From contig NZ_LMOL01000015.1 of the NCBI RefSeq assembly GCF_001424565.1, positions 18,644 through 70,392 on the forward strand: a stretch of 51,749 nt of DNA, given 5' to 3'. Within the stretch, counting starts at the first letter, position 1. Every line of letters starts with the position of its first letter. Origin of the DNA: Arthrobacter sp. Leaf141 (lineage in GTDB: Bacteria > Actinomycetota > Actinomycetes > Actinomycetales > Micrococcaceae). The translations under genes were made by a program, and so were the position numbers. Below, in pieces: positions 17,044-27,529 of this stretch. Under the pieces are notes generated by a model that saw only the letters and a list, made by a program, of their open reading frames with translations, searched no databases and had not been told where the DNA came from.

Positions 17044-17880
17044 TCAGCCGTTTTGGGCGGCGCGGCGCAGGGTGGCCTCGGCATGTTTGAGGATGGGCCC
17101 GTCGATCATTTTTCCTTCAAACGCGAAGACGCCGGAGTTGGCCGCCGCCGCAGCCGACAGCAGGGCCTGCGCCGCTTCGATATCCGCCGCCGATGGGGCG
17201 TAGGCTGCCCGGACGGCAGCCACCTGTGCCGGATGGATACAGGCTTTGGACCCGAACCCGGATGCCACGGCGTCCGCTGATTCCACTGCCAGCCCAGCCA
17301 CGTCCGGAATGTCCACGTAGACGGAATCCACTGTCTCCTTGCCGAAGGCCCGGGCGGCCAGCAGCACGGCTGAACGCGCGTGCAGTGCCACAGCACGGTA
17401 GCCGCCGTCGGCCATCCTGCTGGAGGTGCCGCCCAAGGTCGCCAGCAGGTCCTCGGCACCCCACATCAGTGCCACAACGTTGGGGGCCGCCGCGATGGCC
17501 GGTGCATTAAGGATCCCCAGTGCCGTTTCACACAGGGCGATGACCTGGTAGCCCTCAAGGGCCTCGAGCTGCGCGGCGCTTTCCGCCTTGGCCAGCATGA
17601 CTGTCCGGTACGGCGTGTGGGCCAGGCAGTGCAGGTCCTTGGCGAACTCTTCCGTGCCGGCGGGGTTGATGCGGACGATGGTCCTGCTCGGGTCCAGCTC
17701 CGGGCCCTCCCCGGCTCCGAGCTGGGCCAGGATAGCGCCGCGGGCACGCTGTTTCTCCGCCGGGGCCACGGCATCCTCGAGGTCCAGGATGACGGCGTCC
17801 GCTCGGTCAGCAGCCTTCTGGTACCGCTCCGGCCGGTCCGCAGGGCAGAAGAGCAGGGCGGGTCCCATCAAAAAAGTCAT
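17044..17880 (-). CDS. HpcH/HpaI (CitE-like) hydroxyacyl-CoA lyase, probable HMG-CoA lyase
   Basis: A 278-aa TIM-barrel enzyme of the CitE-like family. Visible are VILDLEDAVAPAEKQRAR (metal/substrate site), RINPAGT, a catalytic ALCETALGILNAP segment with Glu, WGAEDLLATLGG with Asp, and a C-terminal GSKACIHPAQV. The M. tuberculosis homologue Rv2498c, in an equivalent leucine cluster, is a lyase acting on HMG-CoA and citramalyl-CoA; by context this one should do the last carbon-carbon cleavage of leucine breakdown. ATG 17880 overlaps the MaoC stop by 4 nt (ATGA). An upstream in-frame start at 17973 would run far into maoC and is not preferred. Confidence 0.87.
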   Translation of the reverse strand: MTFLMGPALLFCPADRPERYQKAADRADAVILDLEDAVAPAEKQRARGAILAQLGAGEGPELDPSRTIVRINPAGTEEFAKDLHCLAHTPYRTVMLAKAESAAQLEALEGYQVIALCETALGILNAPAIAAAPNVVALMWGAEDLLATLGGTSSRMADGGYRAVALHARSAVLLAARAFGKETVDSVYVDIPDVAGLAVESADAVASGFGSKACIHPAQVAAVRAAYAPSAADIEAAQALLSAAAAANSGVFAFEGKMIDGPILKHAEATLRRAAQNG

Positions 17881-18464
17881 ACCGGTATTGTGCCTTGTCC
17901 GCCAGCCGCTGTGGTGGCTTCCCGGGCGTTGCCCTGCTGGCCGGCGTGCGCCTCCCGGGTCCACATCAGGCAACTGCGGGTGGCCAGGGCCACCACGGTA
18001 CCGTCCTGGTTGCGGCCGGTGTGCGCCATGGTGGCGATGCCCTGCCCCGGCCGCGAACCGGACAGGCGCTTCCCCGTGATGACCGTCTCCGTGTAGAGCG
18101 TGTCGCCGTGGTACAGCGGGTGCGGGAAGGAGACGTCCGTGAGGCCCAGCTGGGCCACGATGGTGCCCTGGGTCAGCTGCGTGACGGATTGGCCCACCAC
18201 CGTTGCCAACGTGAACATGGAGTTGACCAGCCGCTGGCCGAAGGGCTGGCCGGCGCTCCAGGCGGCATCGAGGTGCAGGGCCTGGGTGTTCATGGTGAGG
18301 GTGGTGAACAGGACGTTGTCCGCCTCGGTGACGGTGCGGCCCGGCCGGTGGGCGTACAGCACGCCTTCTTCGAGTTCGTCGAAGTAGAGGCCCCGCTGTT
18401 CAATGACGCGCCGCTCCTGCTGGCCTTCCGGGGGCCGGTGCGTGCCGCTGGTTCCGGTGCTCAT
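17877..18464 (-). CDS. MaoC-like dehydratase/hydratase
   Basis: A 195-aa hot-dog fold protein of the MaoC family. It has the expected [20 protein letters not shown] and [20 protein letters not shown], with Asp and His in the positions of the R-specific hydratase active site. In the actinobacterial leucine cluster this enzyme is expected to hydrate 3-methylglutaconyl-CoA (and possibly mesaconyl/itaconyl-type CoA esters) for the next gene's lyase. Both ends overlap neighbours by 4 nt, showing tight coupling. Confidence 0.86.
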   Translation of the reverse strand: MSTGTSGTHRPPEGQQERRVIEQRGLYFDELEEGVLYAHRPGRTVTEADNVLFTTLTMNTQALHLDAAWSAGQPFGQRLVNSMFTLATVVGQSVTQLTQGTIVAQLGLTDVSFPHPLYHGDTLYTETVITGKRLSGSRPGQGIATMAHTGRNQDGTVVALATRSCLMWTREAHAGQQGNAREATTAAGGQGTIPV

Positions 18465-19270
18465 ACCGTCAGTTCCTGGTCTTCCTCGAAAAGTTCGGCG
18501 CCGGTGGCCGCTGCCACGTCGGCCAGCGAGACGTCCGGTGCCAGTTCGCGGAGTACCAGCCGGGACCCGGAAGGATCACGGACCACGTCAATCACGGCGA
18601 GGTCGGTGATGATCCGGTCCACGCAGCCCTTGCCGGTGAGCGGCAGCGAGCACTCCTGGACGATTTTGGGGTTACCGCTGCGGTCCACGTGCTCCATCAT
18701 CACAATCACTTTTTTGGCGCCAAACACCAGGTCCATGGCGCCGCCCATGCCTTTGACCATCCGGCCGGGGATCATCCAGTTGGCCAGGTCGCCGTTGGCG
18801 GCGACTTCCATGGCGCCGAGGACGGCGACGTCCACATGGCCACCCCGGATCATGCCGAAGGAGGCTGCGGAGTCGAAGAACGCCGCTCCCCTGTTGACGG
18901 TGACGGTCTCCTTGCCGGCGTTGATCAGGTCCGGGTCCACCGCGTCCTCGGCCGGGTACGGGCCCACCCCCAGGATGCCGTTTTCGGAGTGGAGGACCAC
19001 TTCGACGCCAACCGGAATGTAGTTGGGAATCAGGGTGGGCATGCCGATCCCCAGGTTCACGTACTGCCCGTTGCGCAGCTCCCGGGCCACCCGGGCAGCG
19101 AGCTCGTTCCGGCTCCAGCCCTTGGCGGCGCCCTGTTGCCCTGGTTCCCCGGCGGCCGCCCCTTGGCCGCCGGCTGCCCCTGAACCCGGGCCGCCCTGGT
19201 GGGTTGCCCGCCGGTAACCGGGCCGGATGGCCTCGGGCCGGGGCGCGTCAATGCTGTTGGGGTCCGCCAT
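18461..19270 (-). CDS. scoB: CoA-transferase subunit B (succinyl-CoA:3-ketoacid type)
   Basis: A 269-aa family I CoA-transferase beta subunit. The catalytic Glu is in [31 protein letters not shown] and [20 protein letters not shown] are family signatures. The N-terminus has an Ala/Gly/Gln-rich stretch (about 20-50) not needed for the fold; a start after it (near [20 protein letters not shown]) would give the usual length, but 19270 directly abuts scoA. With ScoA it should move CoA from succinyl-CoA to acetoacetate, or to another acid such as itaconate. Confidence 0.9.
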   Translation of the reverse strand: MADPNSIDAPRPEAIRPGYRRATHQGGPGSGAAGGQGAAAGEPGQQGAAKGWSRNELAARVARELRNGQYVNLGIGMPTLIPNYIPVGVEVVLHSENGILGVGPYPAEDAVDPDLINAGKETVTVNRGAAFFDSAASFGMIRGGHVDVAVLGAMEVAANGDLANWMIPGRMVKGMGGAMDLVFGAKKVIVMMEHVDRSGNPKIVQECSLPLTGKGCVDRIITDLAVIDVVRDPSGSRLVLRELAPDVSLADVAAATGAELFEEDQELTV

Positions 19271-19272
19271 GG

Positions 19273-20064
19273 TTATGCTCCTGCCTGCGCGCTGCTGCCG
19301 GGTGCCGGGGTGGCAGCCAGGGCCACTGTCCGCTTCTCGATCCGTTTCTCGCCGTCCGGCGCCAGGACCACACGCTGGACGAAGATCCCGGGTACATGGA
19401 CGTGTTCGGGGTCCAGGTCACCCGGTTCAACCAGCTCTTCGACCTCGGCGATGGTGATGCGGCCGGCCATGGCGCACAGCGGGTTGAAGTTCATCGCGGC
19501 TGCGTGGAACACCAGGTTGCCGTGCCGGTCTCCCTTCCAGGCGTGGACCAGGCCAAAGTCCGGCGTCAGCGATTCCTCCAGGACGTAGTCGACGCCGCCG
19601 AAGGAGCGGACTTCCTTGGCTGCGGAGGCCACCGCGATCCCGCCGGCGGAGTCGTATTTCTGCGGCAGGCCGCCGTCGGACACCTGGGTGCCCACCCCCG
19701 CCTTGGTGTAGAACGCAGGGATCCCGGCGCCGCCGGCCCGCAGCTTCTCCGCGAGTGTTCCCTGCGGTGTGAGGACCACTTCGAGTTCGCCGGCGAGGTA
19801 CTGGCGGGCAAATTCCTTGTTTTCACCAACGTAGGAGCTGATGGTGCGCCGGATCCGGCCGTCACGGAGCAGCAGCCCCAGGCCCCAGCTGTCCACACCG
19901 CAGTTGTTGCTGACCGTTTCCAGGTCTGAGGTTCCGGCCCGGTGCAGGGCGTCGATCAACGCGACCGGGATGCCGCAGAGCCCAAACCCGCCCACTGCCA
20001 GGGAGGCGCCGTGGGGGATGTCCGCGACTGCCTCATCGGCGCTGGCGACTACTTTGTCAATCAT
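19273..20064 (-). CDS. scoA: CoA-transferase subunit A (succinyl-CoA:3-ketoacid type)
   Basis: A 263-aa alpha subunit with the CoA-binding [16 protein letters not shown] near the N-terminus, [35 protein letters not shown] and [13 protein letters not shown]. It pairs with ScoB, whose gene starts 2 bp after this stop. AAGGA stands 7 nt before ATG 20064. The pair activates acetoacetate released by the HMG-CoA lyase reaction, so thiolase can split it. Confidence 0.92.
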   Translation of the reverse strand: MIDKVVASADEAVADIPHGASLAVGGFGLCGIPVALIDALHRAGTSDLETVSNNCGVDSWGLGLLLRDGRIRRTISSYVGENKEFARQYLAGELEVVLTPQGTLAEKLRAGGAGIPAFYTKAGVGTQVSDGGLPQKYDSAGGIAVASAAKEVRSFGGVDYVLEESLTPDFGLVHAWKGDRHGNLVFHAAAMNFNPLCAMAGRITIAEVEELVEPGDLDPEHVHVPGIFVQRVVLAPDGEKRIEKRTVALAATPAPGSSAQAGA

Positions 20065-20099
20065 CGGGGGATCCTTTCAGACCGGCGCCTGCGGGGGGA

Positions 20100-21263
20100 C
20101 TACAGTCCCAGTTCGCGGGCGATGAGCATCAGCTGGACTTCGGTGGTGCCCTCCCCCACTTCCAGGATCTTGGAGTCGCGGTAATGGCGTGCCACGGTGA
20201 ACTCGTTGATGAAGCCATAGCCGCCGAATACCTGGGTGGCATCCCGCGCGTTGTCCATGGCCGCCTCGCCTGCGACCATCTTAGCGATGGCCGCCTGCGT
20301 CTTGAACGGCTTGCCCGCGAGCATCCTGGCTGCGGCGTCGTAGTAGGCCAGCCGGGCGGTGTGGGCCCGGGCTTCCATGCGGGCGATCTTGAAGGAGATG
20401 GCCTGGTATTTACCGATCGTGTGCCCGAACGCGCTGCGCTCCCGGGCGTATTTCACGGACAGGTCAACACACCCCTGGGCGGCGCCGGTGGCCAGGGCTG
20501 CAATGGCGATCCGGCCCTCGTCCAGGATGGAGAGGAAGTTGGCATAGCCGCGGCCCTCCTCCCCCAGCAGGTTGGCCTCCGGGACGCGGACGTCCTTCAG
20601 CGTCAGTGGGTGGGTGTCCGAGGCATTCCAACCCACCTTGTTGTAGGCCTTCTCTGCCCGGAAGCCCGGCGTTGAGGTGGGCACCAGGAGGGTGGAGATG
20701 TCCTTCCGGACGCTGCCGTCAGCGCGCTCGCTTTCGCCGGTCACGGCCGTGACGGTGACCAGTTTGGTGATGTCGGTCCCGGAGTTGGTGATGAACTCCT
20801 TGTTGCCGTTGATCACCCAGTTTCCGCCGTCACGGTGGGCGTGGGTTTTGGTGCCGCCCGCGTCCGATCCGGCTTCGGGTTCGGTGAGCCCGAAGCCCGC
20901 CAGGGCCTCCCCGGACGCCAGCATGGGCAGCCATTCCTGCTTCTGCGCGTCCGTTCCGAACCGGTACACGGGCATGGCGCCGAGGGAGACGCCGGCTTCG
21001 AGGGTGATGGCCACTGACTGGTCCACCCGGCCCAGCTGCTCCAGCGCGAGGGCCAGGGCAAAGTAGTCCCCGCCCATGCCGCCAAATTCCTCCGGGAACG
21101 GCAGGCCGAACAGGCCCATCTCCGCCATCTGCTTGACCACGCCGTACGGGAAGCTGTGCTCTTCGTCGTGCTTGGCGGACACTGGTGCCACCACGTTGTC
21201 GGCGAAGTCCCGGACCGTGTCGCTCAGGTCCTGGTACTCCTCGGTGAGTTCAAAACCGGTCAT
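20100..21263 (-). CDS. Acyl-CoA dehydrogenase, probable isovaleryl/2-methylacyl-CoA dehydrogenase
   Basis: A 387-aa FAD enzyme. It has [15 protein letters not shown] (FAD-binding), the [14 protein letters not shown] strand, [20 protein letters not shown] and the C-terminal [18 protein letters not shown]. Glu371 sits in the medium-chain (Glu376-type) catalytic-base position, unlike human isovaleryl-CoA dehydrogenase where the base is on another helix; the short/branched-chain enzymes share this arrangement. Homologue of M. tuberculosis FadE19 by context. ATG overlaps the carboxylase stop (ATGA). Confidence 0.9.
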   Translation of the reverse strand: MTGFELTEEYQDLSDTVRDFADNVVAPVSAKHDEEHSFPYGVVKQMAEMGLFGLPFPEEFGGMGGDYFALALALEQLGRVDQSVAITLEAGVSLGAMPVYRFGTDAQKQEWLPMLASGEALAGFGLTEPEAGSDAGGTKTHAHRDGGNWVINGNKEFITNSGTDITKLVTVTAVTGESERADGSVRKDISTLLVPTSTPGFRAEKAYNKVGWNASDTHPLTLKDVRVPEANLLGEEGRGYANFLSILDEGRIAIAALATGAAQGCVDLSVKYARERSAFGHTIGKYQAISFKIARMEARAHTARLAYYDAAARMLAGKPFKTQAAIAKMVAGEAAMDNARDATQVFGGYGFINEFTVARHYRDSKILEVGEGTTEVQLMLIARELGL

Positions 21264-23449
21264 GGCCGGGCTCCTTCTCCTGTGGGATGTGGGGTGGATG
21301 GTGTTTCCGGGGTGTCAGGAGCGGATGCGCTGCCTGGGTGCGGGTGGATGGTGGCCAGGACCTGGTCCGCTTTGACCAGGTCGCCGGGTTGTGCGGCCAG
21401 CTTCACGATCCCCGCCAGGGGCGCCACCAGTTGGTGCTCCATCTTCATGGCCTCCACGGACAGCAGCACCTGCCCCGCGTCCACGGTGTCGCCGTTTTCT
21501 ACAGGGACGGACACCACGGTGCCGGGCATCGGCGAGCGCACTTCCGGATCCGTGGCGCCTTCCTCGCGCTGGATGGCTGCGCGGAGGCGTTCCAGCCGGG
21601 CTTCCCGGGTGAGGACCTCCAGCCGGCAGGACCAGCCGCCGTTACCCAGGAAAACCTGCAGGGGAACGTCCGACGCCGGCTGGCCGGGTTGGGGCATTCC
21701 GTTTCCGGGGAAAACGGGGGCAACGCTGTATCGGGTGGGTACGCCGTCGAGCGTCACCTCTGCCTGGTACGGCCCGGCGGGACGGAGCGCGGCACGATGC
21801 GGTGCGCCGCCGTCGACGGTCACTGTCACCGGACCCGCCTGCGGGTTCCCGGCCACCGTGACGGTGGCCGCACCGCCGTCCGGCAGCGCAAACGTGATGT
21901 GGCGTGGCGGCCTGCCGCCCAGCCGCCAGCTGTCCCGGCGTTGCCAAGGACCGGCGGGGCCTTGTTCCTCCGTCCCCAGCGCATAGAGGGCCGCAGCCGC
22001 CAGTTCGCTGTCAGTGACCCCCCGGAAAGCGAGCTCCGGCAGCTTCCGCTCGATCAGCCCGGTGTCCAGGCGGCCGGCCTGGACATCCGGGTCGTTGAGC
22101 AGCAGGCGCAGGTACTCCACGTTGGTGTCCACGCCCAGCGCGACGTAACCGGCGAGCGCCGCTTCCAGGGCTGCCAGGGCAGCCGGGCGGTCGTCGCCCC
22201 AGGCGATGACCTTGGCCAGCATCGGATCGTAGTCGGCGGAGAGCTCCAGCCCCGGCACCAGCGCGGAATCCACGCGGACGTTGCCGCCCTGGCCCGGGGC
22301 GTGCTCGGCCAGCACATGGACGGTCCCGGTGGCGGGCAGGAAGTTCTTCGCCGGCACTTCGGCGTAGACCCGCGCTTCCACGGCGTGGCCGGACAGCACG
22401 ACGTCGGCCTGCCGGACAGTGAGCGGTGCGCCGGCAGCGATCCGCACCTGCCACTCCACCAGGTCGATGCCGGTGACCATCTCGGTGACCGGGTGCTCCA
22501 CCTGCAGGCGGGTGTTCATTTCCATGAAGTAAAACTGGTCCGGGGCGTCGTCCGAGACCAGGAACTCCACCGTTCCGGCGCCGCTGTACGCCACGCTGCG
22601 GGCGGCGTTGCAGGCGGCCTCCCCGAGCCTGGCGCGGATGGCGGCCCCGTCCGGGAGTCCCTCGAGCAGGGGTGAGGGTGCTTCCTCGATGACTTTCTGG
22701 TGCCGGCGCTGGAGGGAGCATTCGCGTTCGCCCAGGTGGATCACGTTGCCGTGGTTGTCCGCCAGGACCTGGACCTCGATGTGGCGGGGCGTACCGACCA
22801 GGCGTTCCAGGAAGAGGGTGTCGTCGCCGAAGGCGCTGGCTGCAACGCGCCGGGCGGTGGCCAGCACCCCCGGCAGCTCTGCCGGGGACTCCACGGCATG
22901 CATTCCTTTACCACCCCCGCCGGCCGACGGCTTGATAAGCAGGGGGAAGCCGACGGCGGCCGCAGCGTCAAGGAGGTCCTGATCGGTCATGCCCGGCCTG
23001 GCAACACCGGGGACCACGGGGACGCCGTACCCGGCCACGTGGTTCTTGGACCGGATCTTGTCCCCCATGATGTTCAGTGCTTCCACCCCCGGCCCGATGA
23101 AGGCGACGCCGGACTTGGCCAGCGCGCGGGCGAAATCGGCGTTTTCGCTCAGGAAGCCGTAGCCCGGGTGGACGGCGTCCGCGCCGGTGCGGCGGCAGGC
23201 GTCCACAACGGCGTCAATGTTCAGGTAGCTCTCCGCCGCTGCGGCGGGGCCGATCCGGACGGCGGTGTCGGCTTCGCGCACGTGCCGGGCGCCGGCGTCG
23301 GCATCGCTGTAGACGGCGACGGAGCGGATGCCCAGCGTTTTGAGCGTCCGGATGACGCGGCAGGCGATTTCGCCGCGGTTCGCCACCAGGACGGTGCCGA
23401 AAAGGGCACCCGTTTCCTTGGCGGGGCGGGTGGTTGCTGGCGTGGTCAT
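21260..23449 (-). CDS. accA1: Biotin carboxylase/BCCP alpha subunit, probable methylcrotonyl-CoA carboxylase
   Basis: A 729-aa biotin-dependent acyl-CoA carboxylase alpha chain. Order: biotin carboxylase N-domain ([18 protein letters not shown], about 20-40), ATP-grasp ([16 protein letters not shown], then [20 protein letters not shown]), a linker, and a biotinyl domain with EAMKMEH (biotinylated Lys669). ATG 23449 is chosen because earlier in-frame codons overlap the beta-subunit gene. It works with the adjacent beta chain to carboxylate 3-methylcrotonyl-CoA in leucine breakdown; substrate is assigned from gene context. Confidence 0.92.
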   Translation of the reverse strand: MTTPATTRPAKETGALFGTVLVANRGEIACRVIRTLKTLGIRSVAVYSDADAGARHVREADTAVRIGPAAAAESYLNIDAVVDACRRTGADAVHPGYGFLSENADFARALAKSGVAFIGPGVEALNIMGDKIRSKNHVAGYGVPVVPGVARPGMTDQDLLDAAAAVGFPLLIKPSAGGGGKGMHAVESPAELPGVLATARRVAASAFGDDTLFLERLVGTPRHIEVQVLADNHGNVIHLGERECSLQRRHQKVIEEAPSPLLEGLPDGAAIRARLGEAACNAARSVAYSGAGTVEFLVSDDAPDQFYFMEMNTRLQVEHPVTEMVTGIDLVEWQVRIAAGAPLTVRQADVVLSGHAVEARVYAEVPAKNFLPATGTVHVLAEHAPGQGGNVRVDSALVPGLELSADYDPMLAKVIAWGDDRPAALAALEAALAGYVALGVDTNVEYLRLLLNDPDVQAGRLDTGLIERKLPELAFRGVTDSELAAAALYALGTEEQGPAGPWQRRDSWRLGGRPPRHITFALPDGGAATVTVAGNPQAGPVTVTVDGGAPHRAALRPAGPYQAEVTLDGVPTRYSVAPVFPGNGMPQPGQPASDVPLQVFLGNGGWSCRLEVLTREARLERLRAAIQREEGATDPEVRSPMPGTVVSVPVENGDTVDAGQVLLSVEAMKMEHQLVAPLAGIVKLAAQPGDLVKADQVLATIHPHPGSASAPDTPETPSTPHPTGEGARP

Positions 23450-23454
23450 AGGGC

Positions 23455-25080
23455 TCACATCCGGAAGAGGCCGAAAGAGGTATCCGGCAACGGGGTTCGG
23501 GAGACAACGTCGAGGGCGAGGCCCAGCACGGTGCGGGTATCTGCAGGGTCGATCACGCCGTCGTCCCACAGCCGGGCAGTGGAGTAATACGGGCTGCCCT
23601 GATCCTCGTACTGCTCCTTGATGGGGGCTTTGAAGGCTTCCTCATCGGCCGCCGGCCAGTCTTCCCCTGCGGCCTCATACTGGTCCCGTTTGACGGTGGC
23701 CAGCACGCTGGCCGCCTGGTTGCCGCCCATCACGGAAATCCGGGCCGCGGGCCACATCCAGAGGAACCGGGGCGAGTAGGCCCGGCCGCACATGGAGTAG
23801 TTTCCGGCTCCGAAAGAACCGCCGATCACCACCGTCAGCTTGGGCACCCGTGCCGTGGCTACCGCGGTGACCATCTTGGCGCCGTTCCTGGCGATGCCGC
23901 CGTGCTCGGCGTCCTTGCCCACCATAAAACCGGAGATGTTCTGCAGGAAGACCAGCGGGATCCCGCGTTGGTCGCAGAGTTCAATAAAATGGGCGCCCTT
24001 GAGCGAGGACTCGCTGAACAGGACACCATTGTTGGCCACGATGCCTACCGGGTGGCCATGCAGCCTGGCGAAGCCCGTCACCAGGGTGGTGCCATATTCC
24101 CGCTTGAACTCGTGGAACGTGCTGCCGTCCACCAGCCGGGCGATGACTTCGTGGACGTCGTAGGCGGCGTTCACGTCCGTGGGGACCGCTCCATAGAGTT
24201 CGTCCTCGTCCACCACGGGCGGCACGGGCGGTTCCACCTGCCAAGCCGGTGCGGCCGGCTGCGGGAGGGTGGCGACGATGTCCCGAAGGATCTGCAGGGC
24301 GTGCCGGTCGTTGTCCGCCAGGTGGTCGGTGACGCCGGAAATCCGTGAGTGCACGTCGCCGCCGCCCAGTTCCTCTGCCGTTACCACCTCGCCGATGGCG
24401 GCCTTCACCAGCGGCGGACCGCCCAGGAAAATAGTGCCCTGGTTGCGGACGATGACCGTTTCATCGCTCATGGCCGGGACGTAGGCTCCGCCCGCGGTGC
24501 AGGAGCCCAGCACCGCAGCGAGCTGCGGGATTTTGGCTGCGGACAGCCGGGCCTGGTTGTAGAAGATCCGGCCGAAGTGGTCCCGGTCCGGGAAGACCTC
24601 GTCCTGCATGGGCAGGAACGCCCCGCCCGAATCAACGAGGTAGATGCAGGGCAGCCTGTTTTCGAAGGCGATTTCCTGGGCCCGGAGGTGTTTTTTGACC
24701 GTCAGCGGGTAATACGTTCCGCCCTTGACGGTGGCGTCGTTGGAGATGACCAGCACCTGGCGGCCGTGGACCGTTCCGATGCCCGCGATGACCCCGGCGC
24801 CGGGCGCGTCGCCACCATACATGCCGTCCGCTGCCAGCGGGGCGATCTCCAGGAAGGGACTGCCGTCATCCAGGAGGCCGTCGATGCGTTCCCGGGGCAG
24901 CAGCTTGCCGCGGGCCACATGGCGCTGGCGGGACTTTTCCGGGCCACCCAGGGCGGCGGTCTGCAGCCGTTCTTTCAGCTCAGCCACCAGTTGGAGCTGC
25001 GCCTCCCGGTTGGCGGTGAACGCTTCGCTGCCTGGTTGCAGGCGGCTGGCAAGGGTCTCCATCGACGCGTCCATTCCCAT
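23455..25080 (-). CDS. accD1: Acyl-CoA carboxyltransferase beta subunit, probable methylcrotonyl-CoA carboxylase
   Basis: A 541-aa carboxyltransferase with the two crotonase-like domains: the N half includes [20 protein letters not shown] and the oxyanion-hole segment [16 protein letters not shown]; the C half has [38 protein letters not shown] and the terminal [20 protein letters not shown]. The length and the [10 protein letters not shown] end are typical of methylcrotonyl-CoA carboxylase beta chains. It is the first gene of the seven-gene catabolic operon and is divergent from a TetR gene. ATG 25080 or 25074 could be the start. Confidence 0.92.
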   Translation of the reverse strand: MGMDASMETLASRLQPGSEAFTANREAQLQLVAELKERLQTAALGGPEKSRQRHVARGKLLPRERIDGLLDDGSPFLEIAPLAADGMYGGDAPGAGVIAGIGTVHGRQVLVISNDATVKGGTYYPLTVKKHLRAQEIAFENRLPCIYLVDSGGAFLPMQDEVFPDRDHFGRIFYNQARLSAAKIPQLAAVLGSCTAGGAYVPAMSDETVIVRNQGTIFLGGPPLVKAAIGEVVTAEELGGGDVHSRISGVTDHLADNDRHALQILRDIVATLPQPAAPAWQVEPPVPPVVDEDELYGAVPTDVNAAYDVHEVIARLVDGSTFHEFKREYGTTLVTGFARLHGHPVGIVANNGVLFSESSLKGAHFIELCDQRGIPLVFLQNISGFMVGKDAEHGGIARNGAKMVTAVATARVPKLTVVIGGSFGAGNYSMCGRAYSPRFLWMWPAARISVMGGNQAASVLATVKRDQYEAAGEDWPAADEEAFKAPIKEQYEDQGSPYYSTARLWDDGVIDPADTRTVLGLALDVVSRTPLPDTSFGLFRM

Positions 25081-25106
25081 GTTTTCCGACCGGCAAAAGC
25101 CAACTC

Positions 25107-25151
25107 GGTTAGTGACTAATAACTGAAATTCAGGTTAGTCTCTATTAACTG
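25107..25151. promoter_or_regulatory. Tandem operator for the leucine-catabolism TetR regulator
   Basis: GGTTAGTGACTAATAACTG (25107-25125) and GGTTAGTCTCTATTAACTG (25133-25151) agree at 16 of 19 positions, 26 bp apart. They contain small palindromes, TTAGT-G-ACTAA (25109-25119) and, between them, CTGAA-A-TTCAG (25123-25133). They lie in the 125-bp divergent region between accD1 and a TetR gene. Confidence 0.6.
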
Positions 25152-25165
25152 TGATGTCCAACACA
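25150..25165. promoter_or_regulatory. CRP/GlxR-like site
   Basis: TGTGA-TGTCCA-ACACA matches TGTGA-N6-TCACA at 9 of 10 positions. It lies between the TetR tandem operators and the -10 box of the tetR gene (TAGAAT 25179-25184). Confidence 0.45.
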
Positions 25166-25205
25166 GGTGCTGCCTTGCTAGAATCTGCGGGTCCAAGGAG
25201 GAAAA

Positions 25206-25886
25206 GTGCCAAGCAATGACACCACGCACATGGGCGGGAACAGCGGTCCACTGCCCGGTGGTGCCGCCACCACGGCAGGAACCACCCAGCGGAGCCAGGC
25301 CAAGGAGAACCGCCGGCAGGCGCTGCTGGCCGCTGCCGCTTCCCTGTTCGCCCGCGACGGGTTCACCCGGGTATCGCTGGAGGACCTCGGCGCCGCGGCA
25401 GGCATCAGCGGACCCGCTGTGTACCGGCATTTTCCGGGCAAGCAGGCGGTGCTGGCAGCGCTGCTGGTGACTGTGAGCGAGGACCTGCTGGCGGGCGGCC
25501 GACAGGTAGTGGACCGGCACCCCGATCCCCTCACCGCCGTGCGCCGGCTGGTGGCGTTCCAGGTGGAGTTCGCCTTGGGCAAACCGGACGTTATCCGGGT
25601 GCAGGACCGTGACTTCAGCGCCCTGGCCGGGCCCGACCAGGCGGCGGTGCGCCTGCTCCAGCGCAGCTACGTGGAGGTGTGGGTGGATGTCCTGGTGCAG
25701 CTCCATCCGGGCACTGACCCTGCAGAGCTCCGCATGCGTGCCCAGGCCACCTTCGGCCTGATCAACTCCACGCCGCATTCCGTATCCGGGCAAGGCCGGC
25801 GGGTTGCTTCGAAGACCGCCCGCCCGCTGCTAGAGGCCATGGCCGTGGCTGCCCTCACGGTTGGGACGCCGGAACCTGTTTCCTGA
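25206..25886 (+). CDS. TetR family regulator, probable repressor of the leucine/isovalerate operon
   Basis: A 226-aa-class TetR protein. A disordered Gly/Thr-rich N-terminus (1-30) precedes the helix-turn-helix (about 36-82: ALLAAAASLFARDGF, then SLEDLGAAAGISGPAVYRHF) and a C-terminal acyl-CoA-type ligand domain. GTG 25206 has AAGGAGG 4 nt upstream. It is transcribed away from accD1 across tandem repeats, the classic layout for a local repressor whose inducer is a pathway acyl-CoA. The stop lies in a 14-bp direct duplication. Confidence 0.9.
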   Translation: MPSNDTTHMGGNSGPLPGGAATTAGTTQRSQAKENRRQALLAAAASLFARDGFTRVSLEDLGAAAGISGPAVYRHFPGKQAVLAALLVTVSEDLLAGGRQVVDRHPDPLTAVRRLVAFQVEFALGKPDVIRVQDRDFSALAGPDQAAVRLLQRSYVEVWVDVLVQLHPGTDPAELRMRAQATFGLINSTPHSVSGQGRRVASKTARPLLEAMAVAALTVGTPEPVS

Positions 25887-25992
25887 CCGCGGCTTGCTGA
25901 CCACGGCTTGCTGGTCAGGCCCACTGATCAGGGTTCCTGGTCAGGGTTGCTGATCAGCCCGGCCGAGGCCTGGCCGGGGTCCCGACCAGGCC
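25883..25992. repeat. Repeats and hairpin between convergent tetR and bkdC genes
   Basis: CTGACC-N-CGGCTTG is duplicated at 25883-25896 and 25897-25910, the first copy holding the tetR stop. Then come repeated TGATCAG and CCTGGTCAGG blocks and a hairpin, GGCCTGG (25967-25973) with CCAGGCC (25986-25992), which may act as a bidirectional terminator. Confidence 0.6.
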
Positions 25993-26008
25993 CGGCCCGA
26001 CAAAGCCC

Positions 26009-27529
26009 TCAGACCATGGTGAGGGCCATGCCGGGTTCGGCCAGGATGGCGCCGACATCGGCAAGGAAACGGGAGCCCTGCTCACCGTCCACCAGACGGT
26101 GGTCGAAGGACAGGCTGAGCGTGATGACTTGCCGGAGGGCCACTTCCCCGCGGTACTCCCACGGCGCAGTCCGGACAGCCCCCAGCGCCAGGATCGCCGC
26201 CTCACCGGGATTCAGGATGGGCGTGCCGGCATCAATGCCGAACACACCGATGTTGGTGATGGAGAGCGTCCCACCGGACAGCTCGGCGGGCGCGGTCCGG
26301 CCGGCCCTCGCCGTGTCGGTCAGTGCTGCCAGCGCTTCCGCGAGCCCAGCCAGGGACAACCGGTCCGCGTCCTTGATATTCGGAACGGTAAGGCCCCTTG
26401 GAGTAGCGGCGGCTATCCCCAGGTTCACGTAGTTATAAGTGACGATCTCCTGGGCGGCACCGTCCCAGCGCGAATTCAGTGACGGGTTGCGCCGCAGGGC
26501 GATGAGCACCGCTTTCGCCGCGAGTGTGAGCGGCGTCAGCCGGAGTGCACCGAACTCCCTGCTTGCCTTCAGCCGGCCCAGCAGCTCCATGGTGGGAGTG
26601 ACATCGACCGTGAGGAACTCCGTGACGTGCGGGGCCGTGAAGGCACTTTCCACCATGGCCGCTGCAGTGTATTTCCGCACTCCCTTGATGGGCGTGCGGA
26701 ATTCACGTTCACCGGCCCCCTGCACCACAGGCTGCTTCCCGGGCTGCTCACCTGACTGCTGCTCCGCCGCCCGATGCTCCGCGGGGGTTCCCGTCTCCCC
26801 GGGCGCACCGTGGACAAAAGCCTGGACGTCTTCCCTGGTGATCAGGCCCTGCGGTCCGGTGCCAGCAACCTGCGCGAGGTCCACCTGGAGGTCGCGGGCC
26901 AGCTTGCGGACCGGTGGGGTGGACCGCGGCCGCTCCACGGTGCTTTCCACCGGTTTGGCTGCGGCGGGACCTGCTTGGCCCGGCGTGACCGGGGATGGAT
27001 CGGCGGCGCTCGAACCAGCGGGCGCGAAAATCCTGGGCCGCCGGGCCGGCCTGCCGGAGCTTTCGACGACGGCCCCGTACCCGACGAGGTTGGGCTCCCG
27101 CTTGGGCGGGGCCGGCACAGCGTCCACTGCCGACTGCCCGCGCGCGGCACTTGCTGCCACGGCATCTTCCGTCGCGCCCTCTTCTGGCACAGCGGTGACG
27201 GTCCCAGCGGCGCCTTCGGTTGCGGCTGCACCGTTGGCCGGACCTTTGGCTGCAGCGGCCGGCGGGAGGGCGGCGTCGTCCGGCACCTCAAAGGAAACGA
27301 TGGGGTTCCCTACCGCCACCACGGAGCCTGGCTGCTCATGCAGTTCCCTGATGACACCCGCAAACGGCGACGGCAGTTCCACCACGGCCTTTGCCGTCTC
27401 GACTTCGGCGATCACCTGGTTGAGGGTGACAGTGTCCCCCACCGCCACCTTCCAGCTGAGGATTTCTGATTCGGTAAGGCCCTCGCCCAGGTCCGGGAGC
27501 CGGAATTCCTTGATCATGGTGGCGCTCAT
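26009..27529 (-). CDS. bkdC: Branched-chain 2-oxoacid dehydrogenase E2 (dihydrolipoamide acyltransferase)
   Basis: A 506-aa E2 core. Order: one lipoyl domain (residues 6-82; lipoyl Lys47 in VETAKAVVEL), a long Ala/Pro linker, a peripheral-subunit-binding domain (about 205-240, PPVRKLARDLQVDLAQVAGT), a second linker, and the catalytic domain from about 275 with the active-site DHRLVDG (His477). It passes the acyl group from E1 to CoA. ATG 27529 overlaps the bkdB stop (ATGA). No E3 gene is nearby, so a shared dihydrolipoamide dehydrogenase is expected. Confidence 0.94.
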   Translation of the reverse strand: MSATMIKEFRLPDLGEGLTESEILSWKVAVGDTVTLNQVIAEVETAKAVVELPSPFAGVIRELHEQPGSVVAVGNPIVSFEVPDDAALPPAAAAKGPANGAAATEGAAGTVTAVPEEGATEDAVAASAARGQSAVDAVPAPPKREPNLVGYGAVVESSGRPARRPRIFAPAGSSAADPSPVTPGQAGPAAAKPVESTVERPRSTPPVRKLARDLQVDLAQVAGTGPQGLITREDVQAFVHGAPGETGTPAEHRAAEQQSGEQPGKQPVVQGAGEREFRTPIKGVRKYTAAAMVESAFTAPHVTEFLTVDVTPTMELLGRLKASREFGALRLTPLTLAAKAVLIALRRNPSLNSRWDGAAQEIVTYNYVNLGIAAATPRGLTVPNIKDADRLSLAGLAEALAALTDTARAGRTAPAELSGGTLSITNIGVFGIDAGTPILNPGEAAILALGAVRTAPWEYRGEVALRQVITLSLSFDHRLVDGEQGSRFLADVGAILAEPGMALTMV

